Both the position numbers and the translations under genes were made by a program. From Roseovarius sp. MMSF_3359 (GTDB lineage Bacteria > Pseudomonadota > Alphaproteobacteria > Rhodobacterales > Rhodobacteraceae), in NCBI RefSeq assembly GCF_030733385.1, contig NZ_JASHJC010000001.1, forward strand, positions 186,001 through 250,000: DNA of 64,000 bases, written 5' to 3'. The notes under the pieces are model-generated. The model did no database searches. It saw only the letters and a program-made list of their open reading frames with translations, and was not told the DNA's origin. Each line of letters begins with the position of its first letter. The first letter of the stretch is position 1. Shown piece by piece: positions 7,948 through 15,681 of the stretch.

Positions 7948-8271
7948 ATGCTGAAATCAGGCAAGCTAGATCGCCAGATCACAATTGAGCGTCAGACCGA
8001 AACGGTGGCGGCAAGTGGTGCCGTGTCGAAGGTCTGGGCAACCGTCGCCACGATCCGCGCCGAACTGGTGCAGCGCAGCGCCAAGGAATTCCTGACCGGA
8101 TATGGCGAGGCCGAAACCGGCAGCTTGGTATTCCGCACCCGCTACCATCCCGGTTTGAACATCACCACGGCAGACCGCGTGACCTTTGATGGCGACGCAT
8201 ATGACATCGACGAAACCGCCATATTGGGTAGGCGTCGCGCGCAAGAGTTGCGCGTTGTGCGGAAAGGATAA
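7948..8271 (+). CDS. Head-closure (head-tail adaptor) protein
   Basis: A 107-residue β-rich protein of the SPP1 gp16-like head-closure family: KLDRQITIERQTE, VWATVATIRAEL, FRTRYHPGLNITTADRVTFDG and the final RRRAQELRVV. It would stop the portal channel once DNA is packaged. ATG 7948 follows the upstream stop by two bases; longer in-frame readings overlap the DUF3168 gene without a ribosome site. Confidence 0.85.
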   Translation: MLKSGKLDRQITIERQTETVAASGAVSKVWATVATIRAELVQRSAKEFLTGYGEAETGSLVFRTRYHPGLNITTADRVTFDGDAYDIDETAILGRRRAQELRVVRKG

Positions 8272-8274
8272 CCC

Positions 8275-8574
8275 ATGTTCAAGCGCCAAGAGAAAATCAC
8301 CATCTACGCGGACGATCATTTTTGGACGCAGGTTGAGGTGGAACGTCCCGGCAGTGTCGATCCGCTCAACCTGAGTGCTTTCACCGTGACCGCCTTTGCA
8401 GTCGGCAATGGGTGCAAGATCGACCTTACCACCCGGATTGATGACGCTGCCAAAGGCCTCGCATCGGTGCGGCTCGAAGGCTTTGAACCCGGCACCTATG
8501 CCCTGCGCATGGACGTGGACGATGGCGCGTCAAATCAGGTTGTTGTGGATGCAGATTTGGAGGTGCGGAAATGA
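8275..8574 (+). CDS. Small β-rich phage protein, Ig-like
   Basis: A 99-residue protein I cannot assign. The pattern LNLSAFTVTAFAV, then GLASVRLEGFEPGTYALRMDV and a closing VVVDADLEV strand resembles the small Ig-like modules (BppU N-terminus type) of phage neck or tail accessory proteins. It sits between the head-closure and terminase genes, overlapping the latter by four bases. It might be a decoration or neck protein; it is short for a tail tube subunit. Confidence 0.6.
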   Translation: MFKRQEKITIYADDHFWTQVEVERPGSVDPLNLSAFTVTAFAVGNGCKIDLTTRIDDAAKGLASVRLEGFEPGTYALRMDVDDGASNQVVVDADLEVRK

Positions 8575-8960
8575 GCGTGCACAGTCGCGGCGTGAAACCG
8601 CCAGTTTCACCAGACAGCGAGGCTTTGGCGAAAGCAACGCCAGTGCCGAAACATCTGGCACCCCACGCTAAGGCAGAGTGGCGGCGCATCATGCCGCAGC
8701 TTATTTCCCGGCGCATCATCACAAAAGCCGATTTGGCGGGCGTTGAAAGCTATTGCGTTGCGGTTGGTGCGTCCAAGCTGATCGCCGAAACCATGACAAA
8801 GGGTGACCTGCCAGATTTGAGGCTTGGCGGCCTGCAAATCCGCTACATGCAGACCGCACGCCAGCTTGCCGCCGAATATGGCCTGACACCGACATCACGC
8901 GCACGCATCGGCAGTGCCGCGCCAGAAGATGACAGCGACAACCCGTTGGCAGTGAAATGA
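8571..8960 (+). CDS. Terminase small subunit, P27 family
   Basis: A 129-residue small terminase of the P27 type: a polar N-terminus, then PKHLAPHAKAEWRRIMPQL, ITKADLAGVESYCVAVG and RYMQTARQLAAEYGLTPTSR, which is the family signature. It would recognise the packaging site and activate the large subunit. The gene overlaps both neighbours by four bases. The terminase pair stands after the connector genes instead of at the operon front. Confidence 0.88.
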   Translation: MSVHSRGVKPPVSPDSEALAKATPVPKHLAPHAKAEWRRIMPQLISRRIITKADLAGVESYCVAVGASKLIAETMTKGDLPDLRLGGLQIRYMQTARQLAAEYGLTPTSRARIGSAAPEDDSDNPLAVK

Positions 8961-10570
8961 CAGACACTAGCGCGTTCCCAGATTGGATTTATGACGAAAG
9001 TCCTATCCCGGACCCATTGGGTTACGGGGAACGTGCTGTGCAATTCCTGCGCCGCTTGCGCCATCCGGCCAGCGGTGCACCGGGCAGGGCTTTCCAGCTT
9101 GCACCATTCCAAGAGCGGATCGTGCGGCGTATCTATGGGCCACGCCATGAAGACGGCAGCCGGATCGTGCAAAACGTGTTCCTCTTGGTGCCGCGCGGCA
9201 ACCGCAAGACCAGCCTAGCGGCGGCGCTGTCACTGCTGCACACCATCGGCCCGGAAAAGGTGCCAGCGGGGCAGGTGATCTTTGCGGCGGCAGATCGCGA
9301 ACAAGCTGGCATCGGTTTCAGGGAAGCGGCCAACATCATCCGCGAGGATAAGCGCCTGGTCGCGGCCACCAAGATTTACGACGCTTTCAACAGTGCAAAA
9401 CAGATCGTCTACAAAGCCGAAGACGTGACCTTGCGCGCCATTTCCAGCGATGGCAGCGCGGCACATGGCCTTACCCCAACCTTTACCCTGATCGACGAAA
9501 TCCACGTCTGGAAGGGTCGCGACCTTTGGGAGGCTCTACGTTCTGGTGCGGCCAAGGTCGATGACAGCCTGACCGTGATTGCGACCACAGCGGGCAGGGG
9601 AGCCGAAACCCTTGCGGCTGAGCAATTCAACTACGCGCACCGCGTCGCTACTGGCGAGATCGACAACCCGGCATTCCTGCCGATCTTGTTTGCCGCTGGA
9701 CCAGATGACGATTGGCAGGACGAGGATATGTGGCAAAAGGTCAATCCCGGCCTCGAACATGGCTTCCCAAGCCTTGAGGGTTTGCGGACACTCGCCAAAG
9801 AGGCAGAGCACCGGCCAGCCGACAAAGCTGCATTTTTGCAATTCAACCTCAATGTCTGGCAGGCCAATAGCCGTGATCCGCTTTTCGACATGGCCACCTA
9901 TGACAGCCGCGAATTTGAGATCGACCTGACCGATTTGGAAGGCCTGCCGTGTTACTTGGGCGTTGATATGTCGATCAGCGGCGACCTGACTGCCGTTGTT
10001 GCGGCTTGGCGGCACGATGACGGCCAGATCACGATTTACCCTTGGCTATTCGTGCCGGGTGAAGACCTCAAAGGCCGGGCAGATCGTGATGGCCTGCCAT
10101 ATGAGCAATGGCACGAAGAGGGCCTGATCCACGTGATACCTGGGCCGATCATCGACCCCGTGGAAATTGAGACGCATATCACGGAAATCTGCGCGCGTTT
10201 CGACGTGGAAGAGATCGCATTCGATCCGCACTTAGCGCGCCAGACCATGCAGCATCTTTACGACGATGGCTTGCCAACCATCGAATTCCGCCAGACCCCG
10301 CTCAACATGGGCGTGGCGGCTGGTGATCTGGAACGCACGGTCAATGGCGAACTGATCCGCCACAATGGCCATGCGGCACTGCGCCAGCACTTCGATAGCG
10401 TGGTTGCATCCCGGAATGAGACGACCGGCCTGATCCGGCTGCACAAGGGCAAGCGCACGGATCGGATCGACGGTGCCGTTGCATCGGCAATGGCCGTCAG
10501 TCGCGCCTGTGCCGCCGAGAGCAACAAATCCGCATACAACACCCAAGCCGAAGGGCTTTTCGTTTTCTAG
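8957..10570 (+). CDS. Terminase large subunit
   Basis: A 537-residue DNA-packaging motor with N-terminal ATPase and C-terminal nuclease. The Walker A-like motif is VPRGNRKTS at about 78-86, the Walker B region is FTLIDEIHV at about 176-184, and VIATTAGRG is the coupling motif. Nuclease acidic residues are visible in LGVDMSISGDLTAV, EEIAFDPHLA and TDRIDGAVASAMA. It is full length for the HK97/P27-associated TerL family. With HNH and small terminase, it makes a complete cutting and packaging set. Confidence 0.95.
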   Translation: MTDTSAFPDWIYDESPIPDPLGYGERAVQFLRRLRHPASGAPGRAFQLAPFQERIVRRIYGPRHEDGSRIVQNVFLLVPRGNRKTSLAAALSLLHTIGPEKVPAGQVIFAAADREQAGIGFREAANIIREDKRLVAATKIYDAFNSAKQIVYKAEDVTLRAISSDGSAAHGLTPTFTLIDEIHVWKGRDLWEALRSGAAKVDDSLTVIATTAGRGAETLAAEQFNYAHRVATGEIDNPAFLPILFAAGPDDDWQDEDMWQKVNPGLEHGFPSLEGLRTLAKEAEHRPADKAAFLQFNLNVWQANSRDPLFDMATYDSREFEIDLTDLEGLPCYLGVDMSISGDLTAVVAAWRHDDGQITIYPWLFVPGEDLKGRADRDGLPYEQWHEEGLIHVIPGPIIDPVEIETHITEICARFDVEEIAFDPHLARQTMQHLYDDGLPTIEFRQTPLNMGVAAGDLERTVNGELIRHNGHAALRQHFDSVVASRNETTGLIRLHKGKRTDRIDGAVASAMAVSRACAAESNKSAYNTQAEGLFVF

Positions 10571-10582
10571 AAAGGAAACATC

Positions 10583-12946
10583 ATGGAAAATCTGACTGGC
10601 CTTGTGGTCGATATCGAAGCCCGGATCGACAAGCTGGAAAAGGGCCTCGCACGTGCGAACCGCGCACAGCGCCGCGCCAGTGGTCAAATGGAGCGCCGCG
10701 CACGCCAAAGCGCCACGCGCTTGCGTAACACATATGGTGAGGCCACAGACGGGATCGCCGCTAGCTTCAAGAAACTTGGTCCTGCCGTTGTTGGCACCCT
10801 GAGCGTTGCGGCGGTCTCTGGTGTGGCACGGAATATCCGCCGCGTTGTGCGCGAAACCGCCAGCTTGGGCGATGAGGCAGAGCGTGCCGGATTGTCATTG
10901 CAAGCCTTCCAAGAACTGCAATTCGTCGGCAGTCAAAACCGTATCGGCATGGACGCCCTGACCGATGGCCTTAAGGAAATGAACCTGCGCGCCGATGAAT
11001 TCATCGTGACGGGCAAGGGCGCTGGTGCCGAAGCATTCGCACGGCTGGGCTTTGACGCATCCGAACTGGCACAGAAACTCAAGAACCCGTCTGAATTGTT
11101 TCTGGAGATCGTCGGGCGGCTTGAGGATTTAGACGACGCAGCGCGCATCCGCGTGGCCGATGAGATTTTCGGCGGCACTGGTGGCGAACGGTTTGTGCAA
11201 TTGATTAGCCGTGGTGAGGCAGCTTTGCGCCAGACAATCGCAACAGCGCACGACACTGGCGCGGTGCTGGACCAAGAGTTGATCGACAAGGCCGCAGAAC
11301 TTGATCGCCGCTTTGACGCCCTGACCACGCGCGTTGCCAACTTCGGCAAGCGTGTCGCGGTTGAGGTTGCAGACGCTGGCCACAAGATCGCCACCCTGCG
11401 CACCGATCTGGATGACCTGTTCCGGTCCACAGATCAGGCGCGTGGCCTTTTGGGCGATGAGGTATCCGAAACGCTGGCGAAAGACAGCGACGCTGTGAAA
11501 GCCAACAAAGACGAGATCAACGCCCTGCGCCGCCAGTATGAAGCCCTTGGCGACGAAGCTGACCGCCAAAGCGCAGCCATGTTGCAGGCCAGCAATATCA
11601 TGCGCCGTTTCGGCTATGATGAGGCCGCGCAACTATTGGCAGATGCTGCGCTGAAAATGCGCGACCTGTCCGGCGCAATGCAGGCTGGCGAGATCAGTGC
11701 CGATGAATTTGAGCACGAACTGAGCAAAGCCGCCACCACGGCACAGACCGCATTGGCCACCATCGAAGACGTGGACAAAGCTGGTTTCTCAAATGTGATT
11801 GCTGGCATCGGTGGCCTGATTACCCGGCTAGGAGAGGCCGCACAGAAAGCCCGTGAATTGCGTAAGGCCCTGCCAGGTGCAAATTCGGATGGCAGCACAG
11901 ACGGGCCGCGCAACTATCAAGGCAGCGGTGCGACCCCTGCAACCGCAGCCGGGAATGATCTGGTGTTGCCACAAGCGGTAGGCACCAGCGTGCGGCCACG
12001 CCTGCCAAGCGCCAATGCGACCTTTGGCACCCCGGACGTGTCAACGGGTGGCGGCGATAGTGGCCGTTCCGAAAGCGACTATCAGCGCGAGATTGCGGCC
12101 ATTGCCGAAGAGACAAACGCCCTGCGTATCGAAGCCCAAGCACTTGCAGACCTGACCGGCGCGCGGCGTCGCCAAGGTGACGCAATCGAGTTTGCGCGCA
12201 CCAAGGCGGAATTGTTGAACGCGGCATTGCGGTCTGGCGTTGCTGATACCCCGGAACTGCGCAGCCAAGTTGACCAGCTTGCCGGTGAATTTGTGCAAGC
12301 TGGCGAGGCAGCGCAGAAAGCCGCAGATCAGATCGCAGACGTGCAAGCGGCCAGCCGCAAAGGTGCGGAAAGTATCGCGGATGTTTTCGCAGGCATGGCC
12401 ACAGGCGCGCTTTCTGCCAAAGAGGCCGTTGGGCAATTGATCCTAGAGGTTATCAAGCTGAGCCTGAAAAAGCGCATTCTTGAAGCGGCTAATGGTGCCG
12501 GTGGTGGCTTGTTCAGCGGCTTCCTGAAAATCCTTGGCGGCGGTTTCGCGAGTGGCGGTTACACTGGCCACGGTGGGAAACATGAGCCTGCTGGGATTGT
12601 TCACCGTGGCGAATATGTATTGAGCAAAGCGGCCACCAGCCGCATCGGCGTCGCCAATCTCGAAGCACTGCACAGCGCCGCCAAACGTGGTTACAGCGGT
12701 GGTGGGCTGGTAACATCCGTCAATATCCCCAAAGGTGGCTCTACGGGCCATTCTGGCGGTTTTGGTGCCGCGCCAGTAGTAAATATCAGTGCGCCCGTGA
12801 ACGTCCAAGGGTCGAGCGGCACACCGGAGCAAAATCAGGATTTGGCCAAGCGTATGTCTGTCGAAATGGAAAAGACCATGCGCGGAGTGGTTGTTGATGA
12901 AATGTCACGGCAAATGCGGCCCGGCAACATGATGGCCCGGAATTGA
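10583..12946 (+). CDS. Tail tape measure protein
   Basis: A 787-residue tape measure protein that would set tail length and pass into the host envelope with the DNA. It has an N-terminal coiled coil (IDKLEKGLARANRAQRR), a hydrophobic stretch at about 70-90, long helical segments with heptads to about 430, a Gly/Ser/Pro linker, and a C-terminal glycine-rich end with HEPAGIVHRGEYVLS, common in tape measures. AAAGGA lies eight bases upstream of its ATG. It ends the plus-strand morphogenesis run: no tail tip or fibre genes follow. At roughly 1.5 Å per residue the tail would be on the order of 100 nm. Confidence 0.92.
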   Translation: MENLTGLVVDIEARIDKLEKGLARANRAQRRASGQMERRARQSATRLRNTYGEATDGIAASFKKLGPAVVGTLSVAAVSGVARNIRRVVRETASLGDEAERAGLSLQAFQELQFVGSQNRIGMDALTDGLKEMNLRADEFIVTGKGAGAEAFARLGFDASELAQKLKNPSELFLEIVGRLEDLDDAARIRVADEIFGGTGGERFVQLISRGEAALRQTIATAHDTGAVLDQELIDKAAELDRRFDALTTRVANFGKRVAVEVADAGHKIATLRTDLDDLFRSTDQARGLLGDEVSETLAKDSDAVKANKDEINALRRQYEALGDEADRQSAAMLQASNIMRRFGYDEAAQLLADAALKMRDLSGAMQAGEISADEFEHELSKAATTAQTALATIEDVDKAGFSNVIAGIGGLITRLGEAAQKARELRKALPGANSDGSTDGPRNYQGSGATPATAAGNDLVLPQAVGTSVRPRLPSANATFGTPDVSTGGGDSGRSESDYQREIAAIAEETNALRIEAQALADLTGARRRQGDAIEFARTKAELLNAALRSGVADTPELRSQVDQLAGEFVQAGEAAQKAADQIADVQAASRKGAESIADVFAGMATGALSAKEAVGQLILEVIKLSLKKRILEAANGAGGGLFSGFLKILGGGFASGGYTGHGGKHEPAGIVHRGEYVLSKAATSRIGVANLEALHSAAKRGYSGGGLVTSVNIPKGGSTGHSGGFGAAPVVNISAPVNVQGSSGTPEQNQDLAKRMSVEMEKTMRGVVVDEMSRQMRPGNMMARN

Positions 12947-12961
12947 AAATTGCAAAATCAG

Positions 12962-13567
12962 CTACCAGATTCTCGTAAGCTCTGGCAGTTCATTCGTTAC
13001 GATAAACAAGAATGGGATGAACAAAGCTACCGTCGTGAAAAACGCCAAAAGGGCGGCTTTTGGATCGCCTGCTCCCAATAGGACATCTTTTCTTAGAAGT
13101 AGGGGAGGTTCGACATTTAAAGCTTCAAGGGCAACGTTAATAATAAGTAGTGTCAGCATAAACGGCCAAAATAGGCCCCAAGATAATATGCAAATTGGAA
13201 TCATAATAATTGTGAGCAATAGAATGGATATGTTTTCCAATAAGTTGCCGACGCGTTGTTTTTGCGGCTCGCTTTCAGAAATTTTCGAACTTGAAATGGA
13301 TTTTCTGATATCGGCATAAGAAGTAATTGTTGAAACAATTGAACGTAATAAGACAGTCCCAACCAATGTGGAATCTACTAGCCAATCAGGAATGTTGAAC
13401 GGAACCCAAAATAGCAACGTGTCCGTGATCCACGCTTTCACAATCCGCCAATGCTCCATTACCCCGAATTCATACCATTCGCGCCACTCAACTATACCGT
13501 CAGCGAGGCCGGATAGGCCGATCCAAGCGAGCAACATCAAGAAGGTTTGGACGACAAAATTTTTCAT
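12962..13567 (-). CDS. Polytopic membrane protein of unknown function
   Basis: A 201-residue protein I do not recognise. Hydrophobic segments lie at about 5-25, 62-82 (weak), 110-130, 131-150 and 172-192, suggesting four or five membrane helices with a polar loop (SISSSKISESEPQKQR) in the middle. AAGGTGGT before ATG 13567 supports the start. It is the downstream member of a minus-strand pair with the secreted protein at 13626. The DNA is distinctly AT-rich compared with the phage structural genes. It may be accessory cargo; the position after the tape measure could also suit a lysis or immunity function, but no motif supports either. Confidence 0.65.
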   Translation of the reverse strand: MKNFVVQTFLMLLAWIGLSGLADGIVEWREWYEFGVMEHWRIVKAWITDTLLFWVPFNIPDWLVDSTLVGTVLLRSIVSTITSYADIRKSISSSKISESEPQKQRVGNLLENISILLLTIIMIPICILSWGLFWPFMLTLLIINVALEALNVEPPLLLRKDVLLGAGDPKAALLAFFTTVALFIPFLFIVTNELPELTRIW

Positions 13568-13599
13568 ACCACCTTCTTGAGGTTAGTAGATTCCAAGAC

Positions 13600-13627
13600 A
13601 AATGCTTGGCGCCAAGACCAAGCATTT
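13600..13627 (-). promoter_or_regulatory. Intercistronic hairpin overlapping a stop codon
   Basis: AAATGCTTGG (13600-13609) and CCAAGCATTT (13618-13627) form a perfect 10-bp stem with an 8-base loop. It includes part of the stop codon of the secreted-protein gene and lies before the membrane-protein gene. There is no U run, so processing, RNA stability or partial termination are all possible. Confidence 0.45.
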
Positions 13628-14264
13628 ACTCACTTTTGGAGGATCGCTGTGAAAGAATTTCCTGGAATTCTTCTCTCGACATCGGCGGGTCCCCATTTGG
13701 TGGATAAGTTTCCCAATATTGGCCTACCTTGCTGTCGCGTCTTGAAGAAAGAACCGACGCTACAAATTTCGATGCTTCGCCTACTAGAAAATCATCCAGT
13801 TGGTCATTCACATTACCACCGCTTGTAGCCAAGTAACTACCTTGGAATAGCGTTGCGTTATACTCAGTGGAGAAAGTCTGTCTTCCCTGCCAACCACCCA
13901 GAGTCATGGAAACATACGTATTCACGCCAAAGTTCGCTGATACAGCACACAAACCGTTTTTTGTCCGGTAGCCAAAAGCCGAAATAACCGCGTAGACGGT
14001 CTGGTAGTTGTAAAACGCAGGCTGATAGTCGATGACCGATATGTTGTTTTGTTCAAAGATCAGATGAATTTTGGACTGAATAGAAGACGAATTCGTCCAA
14101 CAGTTATCGGTTACCTGATCGAACACCGCTAACTTGCCGTGCTTAATTAGACCGATTGAGTTCTCTTCCGGTATGTAAATTGGGGTCTCTTGTGGAGATT
14201 GCTCTTGAGCGTGTAAAGACGACGTAACAGAGGCCAATATTGTAAAAACTATTATTTTATGCAC
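13626..14264 (-). CDS. Secreted protein of unknown function
   Basis: A 212-residue protein with a clear signal peptide (KIIVFTILASVTSSLHAQE, cleavage after HA about residue 19). I do not recognise the mature domain. It contains three cysteines, in DNCWTN, GLCAVS and none near the end apart from those, plus aromatic strands such as YQPAFYNYQTVYAV and a polar Ser/Glu-rich tail. The start is GTG at 14264, supported by AAGGA eight bases upstream. It is AT-rich like its neighbour and probably cotranscribed with it. Periplasmic or exported cargo of the element. Confidence 0.62.
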   Translation of the reverse strand: MHKIIVFTILASVTSSLHAQEQSPQETPIYIPEENSIGLIKHGKLAVFDQVTDNCWTNSSSIQSKIHLIFEQNNISVIDYQPAFYNYQTVYAVISAFGYRTKNGLCAVSANFGVNTYVSMTLGGWQGRQTFSTEYNATLFQGSYLATSGGNVNDQLDDFLVGEASKFVASVLSSRRDSKVGQYWETYPPNGDPPMSREEFQEILSQRSSKSE

Positions 14265-14431
14265 CGCGTGTTTCCTTAGCAGGTTGTCGCGCCTCTCTCA
14301 CTTTAGCATTCATGTATTTTCTCGCAATGGAGTTATGGATTGCAACTCTGGCAACGCAGGTTTGTCAGTAAAGAGCTTTCCCAAAGCCGCCTGAGAACTC
14401 TACCCTGAGATTTAAAGTTCTTGAAAAAATG

Positions 14432-14440
14432 TGCTATAGT
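14432..14440 (+). promoter_or_regulatory. Extended -10 promoter candidate
   Basis: TGCTATAGT is an extended -10 element about 30 bases before the ATG at 14472, in an AT-rich divergent interval. No convincing -35 is seen, as expected for extended -10 promoters. Confidence 0.4.
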
Positions 14441-14471
14441 TGTGCTGTTTTCTAAATTGGGAGTAACTTAA

Positions 14472-14852
14472 ATGAGACTTATTTCATTAGTAGCGGCGTT
14501 TGGTTTCTTAGCGGTCGGTTCTGCCTCTGCGGATGATTGCTTTGGAAAGAACGAACTCACCGGGAAAATAGACCCGAATGCCTCTGAGGCTACGAGTCAT
14601 CCAATACAAAAATTTGAAGTCAATCTAGACAGCATGAAAGCCAGAATTGGCGCCAATGATGGCGTGGTCACGCGAGCCTATTGCAACAACCAGAATGATG
14701 GAACCAAGACCATCGAGATGCAGATCTCAGCGCACATAGCTTACGATTGCAAAGGGTTTGTTTTCGGCGCCTCCAGCAATACTGTGGAGATGCAATGCGA
14801 TGGCAGCAATACAAGCAAAAACAAAGTTACTGCCAAGTTGTCAAAATTCTGA
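14472..14852 (+). CDS. Small secreted protein of unknown function
   Basis: A 126-residue protein with a signal peptide (LISLVAAFGFLAVGSASA, cleavage after ASA about residue 20). The mature part has four cysteines (DDCFGK, RAYCNN, YDCKGF, EMQCDG) that could form two disulfides, and alternating strands suggest a small β fold. GGGAG lies eight bases upstream of ATG. It is monocistronic, with its own promoter candidate and a strong terminator just after it, which fits an independently expressed cargo gene in a lysogen. No family recognised. Confidence 0.65.
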   Translation: MRLISLVAAFGFLAVGSASADDCFGKNELTGKIDPNASEATSHPIQKFEVNLDSMKARIGANDGVVTRAYCNNQNDGTKTIEMQISAHIAYDCKGFVFGASSNTVEMQCDGSNTSKNKVTAKLSKF

Positions 14853-14868
14853 TTGAGTAATTTTTGAA

Positions 14869-14894
14869 TTTTGGGGGCATTTCTGCCCCCAAAA
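14869..14894. terminator. Bidirectional intrinsic terminator
   Basis: TTTTGGGGGCA and TGCCCCCAAAA form a perfect 11-bp stem around a 4-base loop, flanked by T-rich and A-rich sequence on both sides. It lies between the plus-strand secreted-protein gene and the minus-strand 21-residue peptide gene, and can serve both. Confidence 0.85.
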
Positions 14895-14898
14895 ATTC

Positions 14899-14964
14899 TT
14901 AATGGCTATAGAAAGCAATCATTACGTAGATGATGGCCAAAGCCAAATACAGGTAAAATAGCAT
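14899..14964 (-). CDS. 21-residue single-pass membrane peptide
   Basis: A 21-residue ORF reading MLFYLYLALAIIYVMIAFYS plus a final His: almost entirely hydrophobic and long enough to cross a membrane once. GAGGAAG lies about five bases before the ATG at 14964. The stop codon lies five bases before the terminator stem. Such miniature proteins are found as type I toxins, small regulators of membrane complexes, or phage lysis factors; the sequence alone does not decide. Confidence 0.5.
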   Translation of the reverse strand: MLFYLYLALAIIYVMIAFYSH

Positions 14965-15005
14965 TTGCTCTTCCTCAATATTATGTTTTGAAAATAAGTT
15001 CTTAC

Positions 15006-15147
15006 GTAGTCAAACTACACCTGTATTTATGTGCTCTATCCGATTTAAAGTTGCTTGATTTCGAAAAAGTTGTGGATAACTCAAAAAAGTTTGCCGAACT
15101 GTGTGGGAGCTATTTTTGCCTTGCGAAACTACTTATACACCAGTAGT
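15006..15147. promoter_or_regulatory. AT-rich region with DnaA box and GTAGT/ACTAC repeats
   Basis: The 218 bases before the gene at 15183 are AT-rich. They hold a perfect DnaA box (TTATCCACA on the minus strand, 15071-15079), a near match TTATACACC at 15133, and two inverted repeats built of the same pentamer: GTAGT-CAA-ACTAC (15006-15018) and ACTAC-N10-GTAGT (15128-15147). This is what an origin or a self-regulated operator for the adjacent DNA-binding protein would look like. Confidence 0.45.
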
Positions 15148-15182
15148 ATTGGTCAACGAAATTTTGACTAGGAAATCCATAA

Positions 15183-15662
15183 GTGCCCCAGAATCCCGGT
15201 ATTAAACTTCCCCCAGAACGTGTCCATCAGCTCAAGTCCATTGGCGAGAAGTGGAACATGAATGTCGTCGACGTGATCGGCGAAATGGTAAACCAACAAA
15301 TTGAAAAAGGCGTGATCGAGCCCGGCGTCCCCGGTATCGAAGTCAGCAAGCACGGAAAGCGTTTTCACTTCGACGTTTTGAACGATCTCCAAGAGACCAC
15401 TCAGAACATGGGCGACAAGCTGCGTGAAGATCGTTTGTTGGCCGCAGACGAGATGCGCCAACTTGCCAAATCGCTGCGTGAGTCCATGGGCGTTCCCAAA
15501 GGGGGAGACCTTTTGCCGACACCCAAAGGTTTCCAACTAAAGCGGCGTGGCACCAGCTTAAAACTGTTGAACGTCAAAACTGGTGTTGAACGGACGTTAG
15601 CGCCAGGTATCGCCCGTGATATTGCTCAGTCGATCAACAAGAAATTGAACGAGGTGTCCTAG
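15183..15662 (+). CDS. Ribbon-helix-helix-like DNA-binding protein
   Basis: A 159-residue protein whose first 45 residues (GIKLPPERVHQLKSIGEKW, then NVVDVIGEMVNQQI) have the strand-helix-helix pattern of ribbon-helix-helix proteins. A helical middle and a basic C-terminus (FQLKRRGTSLKLL) follow. Such proteins act as repressors or as relaxosome accessory factors beside HUH nucleases. The start is GTG at 15183 with AGGAAA upstream. It precedes the HUH gene by 19 bases, so the two are probably cotranscribed. It is the only candidate transcription regulator in the element. I do not recognise a named family. Confidence 0.6.
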   Translation: MPQNPGIKLPPERVHQLKSIGEKWNMNVVDVIGEMVNQQIEKGVIEPGVPGIEVSKHGKRFHFDVLNDLQETTQNMGDKLREDRLLAADEMRQLAKSLRESMGVPKGGDLLPTPKGFQLKRRGTSLKLLNVKTGVERTLAPGIARDIAQSINKKLNEVS

Positions 15663-15681
15663 TAGGTCTGGGCTTAGTGTC

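Noticed and set aside
14990..15182. Iteron-type plasmid origin
   Set aside because: The repeats here are short inverted pentamers, not the several tandem direct repeats of about 20 bp that define iteron origins. Kept only as a DnaA-box and operator candidate.
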